Part shown: positions 1-7,854 of the stretch, piece by piece
How positions within the stretch are numbered: position 1 is the first letter of the stretch
Layout: each line of letters opens with the position of its first letter
Source: Falsiroseomonas sp044348345
GTDB taxonomy: Bacteria > Pseudomonadota > Alphaproteobacteria > Acetobacterales > Acetobacteraceae
Assembly: GCA_044348345.1 (NCBI GenBank)
Contig: JBIKSZ010000035.1
Coordinates: 1 to 21,515, forward strand
DNA length: 21,515 nucleotides
Reading direction: 5' to 3'
Program-made: the position numbers and the translations under genes
Notes under the pieces: generated by a model
The model's input: only the letters and a program-made list of their open reading frames with translations
The model's database searches: none
Told to the model about the DNA's origin: nothing

Positions 1-847
1 GCAGCGCTGTCAGGTCGCCATGGTCCACCCGCGCGCGCGCTGCCGCGGCGACCACGGGCTTGGCGCGGAGGGCCACGCCCAAGCCGGCGGCCTTGATCAT
101 GTCGAGGTCATTCGCCCCGTCGCCGACCGCGACCGCGGCCTCGAGCGGCAGCGCGTTCTCGGTGGCCAGTCGGGTGAGGGTGGTCAGCTTGGCGTGGCGG
201 TCGAAGATCGGCTCCGCCACGCCGCCCGTCAGCTTGCCATCCGCGATCAGCAGCGTGTTCGAGACATGGTGGTGGAAGCCGAGCGTCTCCGCGACGCGGC
301 CGGTGAAGAAGGTGAAGCCGCCCGAGGCCAGGCAGCACACGGCGCCATGCGCGCGCATCGTGCCGACCAGCTCCGCCGCGCCCGGCATCATCCGCGTCTC
401 CGCCCAGGTCGCTTCCAGCGCGGAGACCGAAAGCCCCTCCAGCATGCCGACGCGCGCGATCAGGGCCTGGCGGAAATCGAGCTCCCCGTTCATGGAGCGC
501 CGCGTGATCTCGGCGATCTTCTCCTTGAGGCCCGCAAAGGCGGCGATCTCGTCCAGCGTCTCGGTCGTGACGATGGTGCTGTCCATGTCGGCGATCAGCA
601 GTCGCTTGCGGCGGCCTTCGACGGCGGTGGCGATGGCATCCACCGGCGCCTCGGCGAGTGCCGCGCGCGCGGCGGCCACCGCCTGTTCGGCGGCACCCGT
701 GAAGGGGATATCGGCGGCCTCGTGCTCCGCCAGCCAATCGGGCGTGCCGGGGGCGGCGCCGAGCGCATCGAGCGCGGCGCGCACGCGGGCGACGAGGGCA
801 GCATCGAGCGCGCCTTCCGGCGCGACCAGGGTGAGGATGTGCGACAT
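1..847 (-). CDS. serB: Phosphoserine phosphatase SerB (3' end cut by window edge)
   Basis: Reverse-strand translation from the ATG at 847 gives 282 residues and runs off the left edge, so the C-terminus is missing. HAD-family signatures are clear: motif I DMDST at residues 87-91 (nucleophile D87, general acid D89), the serine/glycine segment LASGGF near 173-178, and motif IV GDGANDLDM at 242-250. The first ~80 residues are an N-terminal region of the type found in longer SerB proteins. The family hydrolyses O-phospho-L-serine to L-serine, the last step of serine biosynthesis, in the cytoplasm. At 282 residues plus a short missing tail, length is normal for alphaproteobacterial SerB. The gene is divergent from miaA with only 20 bp between the two start codons, so their promoters must overlap coding sequence or each other. 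Identity is very secure. Confidence 0.95.
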   Translation of the reverse strand, partial: MSHILTLVAPEGALDAALVARVRAALDALGAAPGTPDWLAEHEAADIPFTGAAEQAVAAARAALAEAPVDAIATAVEGRRKRLLIADMDSTIVTTETLDEIAAFAGLKEKIAEITRRSMNGELDFRQALIARVGMLEGLSVSALEATWAETRMMPGAAELVGTMRAHGAVCCLASGGFTFFTGRVAETLGFHHHVSNTLLIADGKLTGGVAEPIFDRHAKLTTLTRLATENALPLEAAVAVGDGANDLDMIKAAGLGVALRAKPVVAAAARARVDHGDLTAL

Positions 848-867
848 GGCGCGCGCCCTGTGCCACC

Positions 868-1851
868 ATGCGTGACATGGCGCAATCGCCCGACCTCCTC
901 CCGCCCGCGATCCTGGTCGCGGGGCCGACCGCGTCTGGCAAGTCCGCGCTGGCGCTGGCGCTGGCCGAGCGGCTCGGCGGCGTGGTCATCAATGCGGATT
1001 CCATGCAGGTCTATCGGGAGCTGCGGATCGTCACCGCGCGGCCGGACGATGCCGACCTCGCCCGCGCGCCGCATGCGCTCTATGGCGTGCGGCCGGCGGC
1101 GGAGGCCGGCACCGTCGCCTGGTGGCGGCAGGCGGCGCTGGCCGAGATGCAGGCGGCGCGGGCGGCGGGGCGCGTGCCGATCCTCTGCGGCGGGACGGGG
1201 ATGTACTTTGCCGCCCTCACCGAAGGGCTGGCCGCGATCCCGCCCGTCCCCGCCCCGGCGCGGGAGGAGGCGCGGCGCTTGCTGGCAGCTGAGGGGGCGG
1301 CGGCGCTGCATGCGCGGCTGGCCGCGCTCGACCCCGAAACCGCATCCCGGCTGCGGCCCTCCGACAGCCAACGCATCGCGCGCGCCTATGAGGTGGTGAC
1401 CGGCACGGGGCAGGGGCTGAGTGCCTGGCTGGCGGCCGGCGGCACCGGCCCGGCGCCGTGGCGCTTCGCGGCGATCCGCCTCGACCCACCGCGAGAGGCG
1501 CTGCGGGCGGCGATCGCGGCGCGCTGGCAGGCGATGCTGGCCGAAGGCGCGGTGGAGGAGGTGCGGGCGTTGGGCGCGCTCGGGCTCGATCCGGCGCTGC
1601 CGGCGATGCGTGCGCATGGGGTGCCGGAGTTGCTGTCGCATCTGGCCGGGCGGATGACGCTGGAGGCGGCCTCGGCGCGGGCGGTGCTGGTCACGGGGCA
1701 ATATACCAAGCGTCAGGCGACCTGGTTTCGGCATCATGCGCTGGCAATGAGCGGAAACGAACAGGTATTACTTTCTCGATGGGGAGAATCCGCGCAATTT
1801 TTGGAAAGTTTGTTAGAATATTGCGCAGCTTTTGTTGAAACTTCGCGTTGA
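868..1851 (+). CDS. miaA: tRNA dimethylallyltransferase MiaA
   Basis: The 327-residue product carries the P-loop GPTASGKS at residues 19-26, the substrate-loop motif DSMQVYR just after, CGGTGMYFAAL in the middle and QYTKRQATWFR near the C-terminus. All are diagnostic of MiaA, which transfers a dimethylallyl group from DMAPP to A37 of tRNAs reading UNN codons. ATG 868 is used; ATG 877 in the same frame would remove only three residues and cannot be excluded. The last ~37 codons (about 1738-1851) are strikingly AT-rich compared with the rest of the gene and encode a tail (SGNEQVLLSRWGES...) beyond the conserved core. This tail probably also holds upstream elements of the ilvB promoter. No terminator is visible between miaA and ilvB, so read-through is possible. 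Confidence 0.95.
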   Translation: MRDMAQSPDLLPPAILVAGPTASGKSALALALAERLGGVVINADSMQVYRELRIVTARPDDADLARAPHALYGVRPAAEAGTVAWWRQAALAEMQAARAAGRVPILCGGTGMYFAALTEGLAAIPPVPAPAREEARRLLAAEGAAALHARLAALDPETASRLRPSDSQRIARAYEVVTGTGQGLSAWLAAGGTGPAPWRFAAIRLDPPREALRAAIAARWQAMLAEGAVEEVRALGALGLDPALPAMRAHGVPELLSHLAGRMTLEAASARAVLVTGQYTKRQATWFRHHALAMSGNEQVLLSRWGESAQFLESLLEYCAAFVETSR

Positions 1852-1876
1852 CGCGCTGCGGCATTGGGTCTAGGGG
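1848..1876 (+). promoter_or_regulatory. Candidate sigma-70-type promoter for ilvBNC
   Basis: TTGACG (1848-1853), one base from the -35 consensus, is followed after 17 bp by TAGGGG (1871-1876), a poor -10. Transcription would start near 1883, about 70 nt before ilvB. A second possibility just upstream is an extended -10-like TGTTAGAAT at 1811-1819 in the AT-rich end of miaA, without a recognisable -35. The calls rest on motif inspection only. Confidence 0.3.
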
Positions 1877-1953
1877 TGCGCCCCCCGCCGAGGATGGGCC
1901 TCGATCGGGTGTATGTGCGCAACGAAATTGCGCCAAGGAAAGTGCCGAAGACG

Positions 1954-3756
1954 ATGTCCCCCGCCGCCCAGCACGCCGACACCGCCGCCCTGACCATGTC
2001 GGGCGCCGAGGTCGTTCTCCGCGCGCTGAAGGATCAGGGCGTAGAGGTCATCTTCGGCTATCCGGGCGGCGCGGTATTGCCGATCTACGACGCGCTGTTC
2101 CAGCAGAACGCCATCCGCCACATCCTGGTGCGGCATGAGCAGGCCGCGGTGCATGCGGCGGAAGGCTATGCGCGCTCGACCGGCAAGGTGGGCGTGGTGC
2201 TGGTCACCTCGGGCCCCGGTGCGACGAATGCGGTGACGGGCCTGGTGGATGCGCTGATGGACAGCATCCCGGTGATCTGCCTGACGGGCCAGGTGCCGAC
2301 GCATCTGATCGGCAACGACGCCTTCCAGGAAGCCGACACCACCGGCATCACGCGGCCGGCGACCAAGCACAATTACCTGGTGAAGAAGTCCGCCGACCTG
2401 GCGCGGGTGATGCACGAGGCCTTCCATGTCGCCCGCAGCGGCCGCCCCGGCCCGGTGGTGATCGACCTGCCGAAGGACATCCTGATCAACAAGGCGCCGT
2501 ATCAGGACGCGCCGCCGGCTGACCAGCCGCACCGTTCCTACCGCCCGCAGACCGCGCCCGACATGGCGCAGGTGCGCAAGGCCGTCGCGCTGCTGAAGGC
2601 GGCGAAGCGCCCGATCGTCTATGCCGGCGGCGGCGTGATCAATGCCGGGCCCGAGGCGTCGCGGCTGCTCACCGAATTCGTGCACATGACGCGCTTCCCC
2701 TGCACGAACACGCTGATGGGGCTCGGCGCGTTTCCGGCGACCGACCCGCTGTTTCTCGGCATGCTGGGGATGCACGGCACCTACGAGGCGAACCTCGCCA
2801 TGCATGGCTGCGATGTCATGCTGAATATCGGTGCGCGCTTCGATGACCGGGTGACGGGCAAGCTCAGCCATTTCTCGCCGGATTCGAAGAAGATCCACTG
2901 CGACATCGACCCGTCCTCGATCAACAAGAACGTCAAGGTGGACGTGCCGATCGTGGGCGATGCGGCGAAAATCCTCGCCGCGCTGATCCAGGCCTGGAAG
3001 GAAGACCCGGCGCCGGTGGACCGCGAGGCGGTGGCCGGCTGGTGGCGCCAGATCGACACCTGGCGCGGCAAGGATTGCCTGCGCTACGTCCAGTCCGGCT
3101 CCATCATCAAGCCGCAGCATGCGGTGAAGCGGCTTTATGAGATCACGCGCGAGCTGGGGAAGGAGACCTTCATCACGACGGAGGTCGGCCAGCACCAGAT
3201 GTGGGCCGCGCAGTATTTCGGCTTCGACAAGCCGAACCGCTGGATGACCTCGGGTGGGCTCGGCACCATGGGCTACGGCCTGCCGGCGGCGATGGGCGTG
3301 CAGATTGCGCATCCGGATGCGCTGGTGATCGACATCGCCGGCGAAGCGTCCATCCTGATGAACATCCAGGAGATGGGGACGCTTGCGCAGTACCGCCTGC
3401 CGGTGAAGGTCTTCATCCTGAACAACGAATATATGGGCATGGTGCGCCAGTGGCAGGAACTGCTGCATGGCGGGCGCTATTCCGAAAGCTACAGCTCCGC
3501 GCTGCCCGATTTCGTGAAGCTCGCGGAGAGCTTCCACGCGGTCGGGATGCGCGCGACCTCGGCCGACGACCTCGACCGCGTGATCCGGGAGATGATCGCG
3601 ATCGACAAGCCGGTGATCGCCGATATCTGCGTGGACCAGAAGGAAAACTGCTTCCCGATGATCCCCTCGGGGGCTGCGCATAACGAGATGATCCTGGGCC
3701 CCGGGCAGGAGGGCGGCGTCGCCGGCGTGACGGATGAGGGCAAGGTCCTCGTCTGA
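1954..3756 (+). CDS. ilvB: Acetolactate (acetohydroxyacid) synthase, large catalytic subunit
   Basis: This ThDP- and FAD-dependent enzyme condenses two pyruvates, or pyruvate with 2-oxobutyrate, in the first common step of valine/leucine and isoleucine synthesis. Start ATG 1954 (MSPAAQHAD...) gives 600 residues. It has AAGGAA at 1935-1940 upstream, rather distant, with GAAG closer; ATG 1999 (MSGAEVVLR) is possible, and an upstream TTG at 1864 is unlikely. Seen are the N-terminal PYR domain with GYPGGAVLPIYDAL and the catalytic-Glu region RHEQAAVHAAEGYA, the central FAD-binding domain, and the C-terminal PP domain with GLGTMGYGLPAAMG. The ThDP-metal motif reads GEAS...NN (E464) rather than the usual GD. 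The substrate loop EYMGMVRQWQELLHGGRYS is intact. ilvN and ilvC follow on the same strand. Confidence 0.96.
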   Translation: MSPAAQHADTAALTMSGAEVVLRALKDQGVEVIFGYPGGAVLPIYDALFQQNAIRHILVRHEQAAVHAAEGYARSTGKVGVVLVTSGPGATNAVTGLVDALMDSIPVICLTGQVPTHLIGNDAFQEADTTGITRPATKHNYLVKKSADLARVMHEAFHVARSGRPGPVVIDLPKDILINKAPYQDAPPADQPHRSYRPQTAPDMAQVRKAVALLKAAKRPIVYAGGGVINAGPEASRLLTEFVHMTRFPCTNTLMGLGAFPATDPLFLGMLGMHGTYEANLAMHGCDVMLNIGARFDDRVTGKLSHFSPDSKKIHCDIDPSSINKNVKVDVPIVGDAAKILAALIQAWKEDPAPVDREAVAGWWRQIDTWRGKDCLRYVQSGSIIKPQHAVKRLYEITRELGKETFITTEVGQHQMWAAQYFGFDKPNRWMTSGGLGTMGYGLPAAMGVQIAHPDALVIDIAGEASILMNIQEMGTLAQYRLPVKVFILNNEYMGMVRQWQELLHGGRYSESYSSALPDFVKLAESFHAVGMRATSADDLDRVIREMIAIDKPVIADICVDQKENCFPMIPSGAAHNEMILGPGQEGGVAGVTDEGKVLV

Positions 3757-3831
3757 ACGCCTGCTGACGCCCTCGCGGCGGGCCGCCTCGCGCGGCCTGC
3801 CCTGTCCCACGCCATCCCCGGAACCGCCACG

Positions 3832-4356
3832 ATGCCCGATTTCAACGACCCGAACCTGCGCGCCGCGACGATCGCGGTGCTGGTCGAGAACGAGGCCGGC
3901 GTGCTCGCGCGCGTCATCGGCCTGTTCTCCGGCCGCGGCTACAACATCGAAAGCCTGACCGTCGCCCCGGTGGATGAGGAGCGGCGCCTGTCGCGCATCA
4001 CCGTCGTCACCACAGGGACGGAGATGGTGATCGACCAGATCAAGGCGCAGCTCGATCGCCTGGTGCCGGTCCACACCGTCTCCGACCTGACGCTGGAAGG
4101 CCCGCACCTGACGCGGGAGCTGGCGCTGATCAAGGTGGTCGGCAAGGGCGAGGCGCGCGTCGAGGCGCTGCGGCTGGCCGATGCCTTCCGCGCCCGCGTG
4201 GTGGACGCGACGACCGAGAGCTTCATCTTCGAGATGACCGGCAACGCCGACAAGATCGACGCCTTCTGCGCGCTGATGCGGCCCATTGGGCTGGCGGAAG
4301 TGTCGCGCACCGGTGCGGTGGCGATGGCGCGGGGACCGGCCGGGCTCCGGGCATGA
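3832..4356 (+). CDS. ilvN: Acetolactate synthase small (regulatory) subunit
   Basis: The 174-residue protein begins with an ACT domain (residues ~11-80: TIAVLVENEAGVLARVIGLF and SGRGYNIESLTVAPV), the valine-binding feedback module. A C-terminal AHAS_small domain follows, starting around LTRELALIKVV. It binds the IlvB catalytic subunit, stimulates it and confers valine inhibition. Length is normal for long-form IlvN/IlvH. It starts at ATG 3832, 75 bp after ilvB, with GGAA at about 3820-3823 as a modest ribosome site. The ilvB-ilvN gap is GC-rich with no obvious terminator, so co-transcription is likely. Confidence 0.95.
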   Translation: MPDFNDPNLRAATIAVLVENEAGVLARVIGLFSGRGYNIESLTVAPVDEERRLSRITVVTTGTEMVIDQIKAQLDRLVPVHTVSDLTLEGPHLTRELALIKVVGKGEARVEALRLADAFRARVVDATTESFIFEMTGNADKIDAFCALMRPIGLAEVSRTGAVAMARGPAGLRA

Positions 4357-4371
4357 TCTTGCCTGCCACCA

Positions 4372-4395
4372 CGCCGCTCCGTTAGGTGAGCGGCG
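4372..4395 (+). other. Intergenic hairpin between ilvN and ilvC
   Basis: CGCCGCTC (4372-4379) and GAGCGGCG (4388-4395) form a perfect 8-bp stem with an 8-nt loop, in the 129-bp ilvN-ilvC gap. There is no T run after it, so it is more likely an RNA-processing or stability element, or a weak attenuator, than an intrinsic terminator. No leader peptide rich in Val/Leu/Ile was found in this gap. Confidence 0.5.
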
Positions 4396-4485
4396 CGACG
4401 GATACGAATTTGCAGAGATGGACGTGGGCGCGGGCCGCTTCGGACCGCCAAGCCAACGGCCAATAACCGCGCGAGAGGAGATACC

Positions 4486-5502
4486 ATGCGCGTTTACTAT
4501 GACCGCGATGCGGATGTGAACCTGATCAAGGCCAAGAAGGTCGCGGTCATCGGCTTCGGCAGCCAGGGCCATGCCCATGCGCAGAATATGCGTGATTCCG
4601 GCGTGACCGATGTCGTCATCGGGCTTCGCCAGGGCCCGTCCTGGAAGAAGGCCGAGGCCGCAGGTTTCAAGGTGATGTCGCCGGCCGATGCGGCGAAGTG
4701 GGCCGACGTCACCATGGTGCTGACGCCGGACGAGCTGCAGGGCGACCTGTACCGCGACCACCTGCACGCGAACCTGAAGCCGGGTTCGGCCATCGCCTTC
4801 GCGCATGGCCTGAATGTGCACTTCAACCTGATCGAGCCGCGCGCCGACATCGACGTGTTCATGATCGCGCCGAAGGGCCCGGGCCACACGGTCCGCGGCG
4901 AATACCAGAAGGGCGGCGGCGTGCCGTGCCTGGTGGCCGTGCACCAGAACCCCTCGGGCAATGCGCTTGAGATCGCGCTGTCCTACGCCTCGGCGGTGGG
5001 TGGCGGTCGTTCGGGCATCATCGAGACGACCTTCCAGGAAGAATGCGAGACCGACCTGTTCGGCGAGCAGGTCGTGCTCTGCGGCGGCCTTGTCGAGCTG
5101 ATCAAGGCGGGCTTCGAGACGCTGGTGGAAGCCGGCTACGCGCCGGAGATGGCGTATTTCGAGTGCCTGCACGAGGTGAAGCTGATCGTGGACCTGATCT
5201 ACGAGGGCGGCATCGCGAACATGAACTACTCGATCTCCAACACCGCCGAATACGGCGAGTACGTCACCGGCCCGCGCATCATCACCGCCGAGACCAAGGC
5301 CGAGATGAAGCGCGTTCTGGAGGACATCCAGTCGGGCAAGTTCGCCCGCGACTGGATGCTGGAGAACAAGGTGAACCAGGCGTCCTTCAAGGCCACGCGC
5401 CGCCGCCTGGCCGAGCACCCGATCGAGGAAGTGGGCGAGAAGCTCCGCAGCATGATGCCCTGGATCAGCAAGGGCGCGCTGGTGGATAAGAGCCGGAACT
5501 GA
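4486..5502 (+). CDS. ilvC: Ketol-acid reductoisomerase (class I, NADP-dependent)
   Basis: This 338-residue protein converts 2-acetolactate or 2-aceto-2-hydroxybutyrate to the dihydroxy acids (Mg2+, NADPH), the second step after IlvBN. The Rossmann motif GFGSQGHAHAQN lies at residues ~24-35. The nucleotide-specificity loop GLRQGPSWKKAE follows, then AHGLNVHFN and APKGPGHTVR. The all-alpha domain carries the metal-binding ETTFQEECETDLFGEQ and a typical C-terminus (EEVGEKLRSMMPWI). The length matches short class I KARI. AGGAG at 4476-4480 sits 5 bp before ATG 4486, a strong ribosome site. A strong stem-loop follows, making it the likely last gene of the ilv unit. Confidence 0.97.
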   Translation: MRVYYDRDADVNLIKAKKVAVIGFGSQGHAHAQNMRDSGVTDVVIGLRQGPSWKKAEAAGFKVMSPADAAKWADVTMVLTPDELQGDLYRDHLHANLKPGSAIAFAHGLNVHFNLIEPRADIDVFMIAPKGPGHTVRGEYQKGGGVPCLVAVHQNPSGNALEIALSYASAVGGGRSGIIETTFQEECETDLFGEQVVLCGGLVELIKAGFETLVEAGYAPEMAYFECLHEVKLIVDLIYEGGIANMNYSISNTAEYGEYVTGPRIITAETKAEMKRVLEDIQSGKFARDWMLENKVNQASFKATRRRLAEHPIEEVGEKLRSMMPWISKGALVDKSRN

Positions 5503-5506
5503 TCGG

Positions 5507-5520
5507 CGCCCTTCGGGGTG
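5507..5520 (+). other. UUCG-tetraloop hairpin just after ilvC
   Basis: CGCCC (5507-5511), TTCG loop, GGGTG (5516-5520): a 5-bp stem with one G-U pair capped by a stable UUCG tetraloop, five bases after the ilvC stop codon. It probably protects the 3' end or assists the larger terminator just downstream. Confidence 0.45.
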
Positions 5521-5527
5521 ACGTGGC

Positions 5528-5564
5528 GGGGGCGGTGGCGCAAGCTGCCGCCCTTCGTCGTTTC
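5528..5564 (+). terminator. Intrinsic-like terminator of the ilvBNC unit
   Basis: GGGCGGTGGC (5530-5539), a GCAA tetraloop (5540-5543) and GCTGCCGCCC (5544-5553) form a 10-bp stem with two internal wobble pairs. Two more wobble pairs can extend it outward (5528-5529 with 5554-5555). A pyrimidine-rich, partly T-rich stretch (TTCGTCGTTT, 5554-5563) follows. The T run is interrupted, so Rho may contribute. It separates ilvC from the next cistron at 5580. Confidence 0.6.
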
Positions 5565-5579
5565 AGGGGACGCGTCCGC

Positions 5580-6206
5580 ATGAAGACCATCGCCTGCCTG
5601 CACACCTCGGCCGGGAACATCGCCGTCTTCGACGCGGCCTGCCCGCCGGGCGCGGCGCTGACCCACACGCTGCGCGCGGACCTTCTGCAGGATGCCGAGG
5701 AAGCGGGCGGGCTGACGGGCGCCATCGCGCAGCGCACCGCGGCCGCGCTGCAGGCGTTGGCGACGCCGAGCGTGGATGCTGTGCTGCTCACCTGTTCCAC
5801 AGTCGGCCCGGGTGCTGCGCTGGTGCGCGCCGCGATCCCGGTGCTGCGCGTGGATGCCGCACTCGCCGAGACGGCGACAAAGGGCGGTGGCCGGGTGGTG
5901 GTTCTCTGCGCTGTCGAGACGACGGTGGGGCCAACTCGGGACATCTTCGCGGAAGCCGCCGCGCGACATAGCGCGAGCCTCGACGTCCGCCTCGTGCCTG
6001 GCGCCTGGGCCGCCTATCGCGCCGGTGATCCGGCCCGCTACCACGCCATCATCGCCGCGGCATCCGACGCCGCCTTCGCCGAAGGCGCGGCGCAGGTCGC
6101 GCTCGCCCAGGCCAGCATGAGCGGCGCGGTTGCTCTGGCGAAGGGCCGCAAGCCGCTGGCGAGCCCGCCCGTCGGCCTGGCCGCCGCGCTCGCCGCCGCG
6201 GGTTGA
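5580..6206 (+). CDS. Aspartate/glutamate racemase-superfamily protein, single catalytic cysteine
   Basis: ATG 5580 is chosen because AGGGGA lies 9-14 bp upstream (about 5565-5570); the frame extends further up without a better site. The 208-residue protein (MKTIACLHTSAGNIAVFDAA...) looks like the Asp/Glu/hydantoin racemase fold: DAVLLTCSTVGPGA around residues 66-79 puts C72 where the first catalytic cysteine sits. At the position expected for the second cysteine the sequence reads ALAQASM (174-180), without Cys. A classical two-cysteine racemase mechanism is therefore doubtful. No signal peptide or membrane segment is seen. It stands 47 bp ahead of the SOUL lipoprotein gene, and an allantoinase is third in the row. 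A hydantoin or allantoin racemase-like role would fit that context but is unproven. Confidence 0.75.
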   Translation: MKTIACLHTSAGNIAVFDAACPPGAALTHTLRADLLQDAEEAGGLTGAIAQRTAAALQALATPSVDAVLLTCSTVGPGAALVRAAIPVLRVDAALAETATKGGGRVVVLCAVETTVGPTRDIFAEAAARHSASLDVRLVPGAWAAYRAGDPARYHAIIAAASDAAFAEGAAQVALAQASMSGAVALAKGRKPLASPPVGLAAALAAAG

Positions 6207-6253
6207 GCACAGGCCACGGCGCCCCACATCGCGCGCATGGAACGGAGCGCGCC

Positions 6254-6880
6254 ATGCTGCATCGCCTGCTCGCCGCCGGATCGGCCCTGCTGCTTGGCGC
6301 CTGCACGGTGGTCGGCGTGAGGTCCGGCACGGAGGAGCCCGCCTTCGAGAACCTGGGCCAGGAGGCGGGGCTCGAGATCCGCCGCTATGGCACGCGTCTG
6401 GCCGCGGAGACGACGGTCGATGCCGATGAGATGGGCGCGCGCAGCCAGGGCTTCTCGCGGCTGGCGGGCTATATTTTCGGGGGCAATGCGGGGGCCGCGC
6501 GCATTGCGATGACGGCGCCGGTCGCGCAGCAGGCGCAGGGCGCGCGCATCGCCATGACCGCACCGGTCGCGCAGGCCGTGACGGGCGAGGGCCACGTCAT
6601 CCGCTTCTTCCTGCCCGCGGCGCTGCGCGACCCGCCCGTGCCGAACGATGCGCGCGTGCGCATCGTGGAGGTTCCGGGTGAGACGGTGGCGGTGCTCCGC
6701 TTCGCCGGCGGCACCGATCCCGCCAGCGTCGCCGCGGCGCGCGCGCAGCTGCTGGCGGCCTTGCCCCGCACCGGCTGGGTCGGAGCCGGGGAGCCGGTGA
6801 CCTGGTTCTACGACCCGCCCTGGACCATCCCGGCGCTACGCCGGAACGAGATCGCCATCCCCGTCGCGCCGCGCGGTTGA
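6254..6880 (+). CDS. SOUL/heme-binding-family lipoprotein
   Basis: ATG 6254 is preferred over the longer frame because it has GGAG at about 6244-6247. It also opens directly into a lipoprotein signal peptide (MLHRLLAAGSALLLGAC), with C17 the likely lipidated residue. The mature part matches the SOUL family: LEIRRYGTRLAAET near the N-terminus, GFSRLAGYIFGGN, two copies of RIAMTAPVAQ separated by a short linker, then VIRFFLPAAL and a C-terminal VTWFYDPPWTIPALRRNEI. The family binds heme or related tetrapyrroles in some members; the bacterial function is mostly unknown. A duplicated IAMTAPV segment is, as far as I recall, common in bacterial SOUL proteins. The product is expected to be membrane-anchored in the periplasm. 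Confidence 0.88.
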   Translation: MLHRLLAAGSALLLGACTVVGVRSGTEEPAFENLGQEAGLEIRRYGTRLAAETTVDADEMGARSQGFSRLAGYIFGGNAGAARIAMTAPVAQQAQGARIAMTAPVAQAVTGEGHVIRFFLPAALRDPPVPNDARVRIVEVPGETVAVLRFAGGTDPASVAAARAQLLAALPRTGWVGAGEPVTWFYDPPWTIPALRRNEIAIPVAPRG

Positions 6881-6912
6881 CCCGGGCCGCGTGGCTCGGT
6901 CACAAAAGCCGC

Positions 6913-7854
6913 ATGACCGACACGCCCCGCTTCCCCGATGACGGCTCCGGCTATCCGCGCGACCTGCGCGGCTATGGCGCGACCCCGCCTGACCCGAAAT
7001 GGCCGGGGGGCCGGAAACTCGCGCTGTCCTTCGTGCTGAATTACGAGGAGGGCGGCGAGAACACGGTGCTCAACGGCGACAAGGGCAGCGAGCTGTATCT
7101 GCACGAGGTCCCGGGCGGCTCACCGGTGATCGGGGAGCGCAACCGCAGCGTCGAGAGTCAGTTCGACTACGGCGCGCGCGCCGGCGTGTGGCGCATCATG
7201 CGGCTGTTCGCGCAGCAACGCTTCAGCTTCACCGTCTATGGCGTCGGCCGCGCGCTGGAGTTGAATCCGGATGTCGTGCGCGCCTTCGCCGAAGCCGGGC
7301 ATGAGGTCGCGAGCCACGCCTGGCGCTGGTTCGACTACCACGGCATGAGCGAGGCCGAGGAAGTGGCCGACATCGCGCGCTGCGTCGAGGTGATCGAGAA
7401 GCTGACGGGCTCCCGCCCCGTCGGCTGGTACACCGGCCGCTTCAGCCCGCGCACGCGGCGCCTGGTCGCGCGGCATGGCGGGTTCCTCTATGACAGCGAC
7501 AGCTACGATGATGACCTGCCGCACTACACGATGGTGGAGGGCAAGCCGCAGCTCATCATCCCCTACACCCTCGACAACAACGACATGAAGTTCGCCGTGC
7601 CCCCCGGCTTCGGCGACCCGGATGGCTTCGAGCGGCACCTCCGCGACGCCTTCGACCTGCTGCTGGAAGAAGGGCGCGCAGGGTCACCGAAGATGATGTC
7701 GGTCGGGCTGCATTGCCGGCTTGTGGGCCGCCCCGGGCGCGCGCGCGCGCTGCAGCGGTTCCTGGCGCATGTCGCGCAGCACCGCGACGAGGTCTGGGTC
7801 TGCACCCGCGCCGACATCGCGCGGCACTGGTGGAAGGAACACCCGCCGCGCTGA
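6913..7854 (+). CDS. puuE: PuuE-type allantoinase (polysaccharide-deacetylase fold)
   Basis: The 313-residue protein shows the PuuE hallmarks: FVLNYEEGGEN at residues 40-50, ASHAWRWFDYHGM around 133-145 and PYTLDNNDMKF at 217-227. PuuE enzymes are metal-independent relatives of polysaccharide deacetylases that hydrolyse (S)-allantoin to allantoate in urate catabolism. The start at ATG 6913 fits the family N-terminus (RDLRGYGATPPDPKWPGG). An in-frame TTG at 6877 overlaps the stop of the SOUL gene and would add 12 residues; neither has a good ribosome site. No other ureide genes are in the window, so the pathway assignment rests on family membership. A chitooligosaccharide deacetylase-like activity is the main alternative, less likely given the NYEEGGE and NDMKF motifs. 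Confidence 0.85.
   Translation: MTDTPRFPDDGSGYPRDLRGYGATPPDPKWPGGRKLALSFVLNYEEGGENTVLNGDKGSELYLHEVPGGSPVIGERNRSVESQFDYGARAGVWRIMRLFAQQRFSFTVYGVGRALELNPDVVRAFAEAGHEVASHAWRWFDYHGMSEAEEVADIARCVEVIEKLTGSRPVGWYTGRFSPRTRRLVARHGGFLYDSDSYDDDLPHYTMVEGKPQLIIPYTLDNNDMKFAVPPGFGDPDGFERHLRDAFDLLLEEGRAGSPKMMSVGLHCRLVGRPGRARALQRFLAHVAQHRDEVWVCTRADIARHWWKEHPPR

Noticed and set aside
1852..1953. Leader peptide upstream of ilvB
   Set aside because: Short frames beginning at the ATGs in this gap are not enriched in Val, Leu or Ile codons and no alternative hairpins follow.
1870..5418. 1182-codon open frame on the minus strand, antisense to ilvB, ilvN and ilvC
   Set aside because: It mirrors the codon structure of the GC-rich ilv genes, gives a low-complexity Arg/His/Asp-rich peptide without motifs, and crosses three well-supported genes.
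6495..6575. Recent internal duplication in the SOUL gene (two RIAMTAPVAQ segments)
   Set aside because: From memory, bacterial SOUL proteins often have two such segments, so it is probably a family trait, not a new event.
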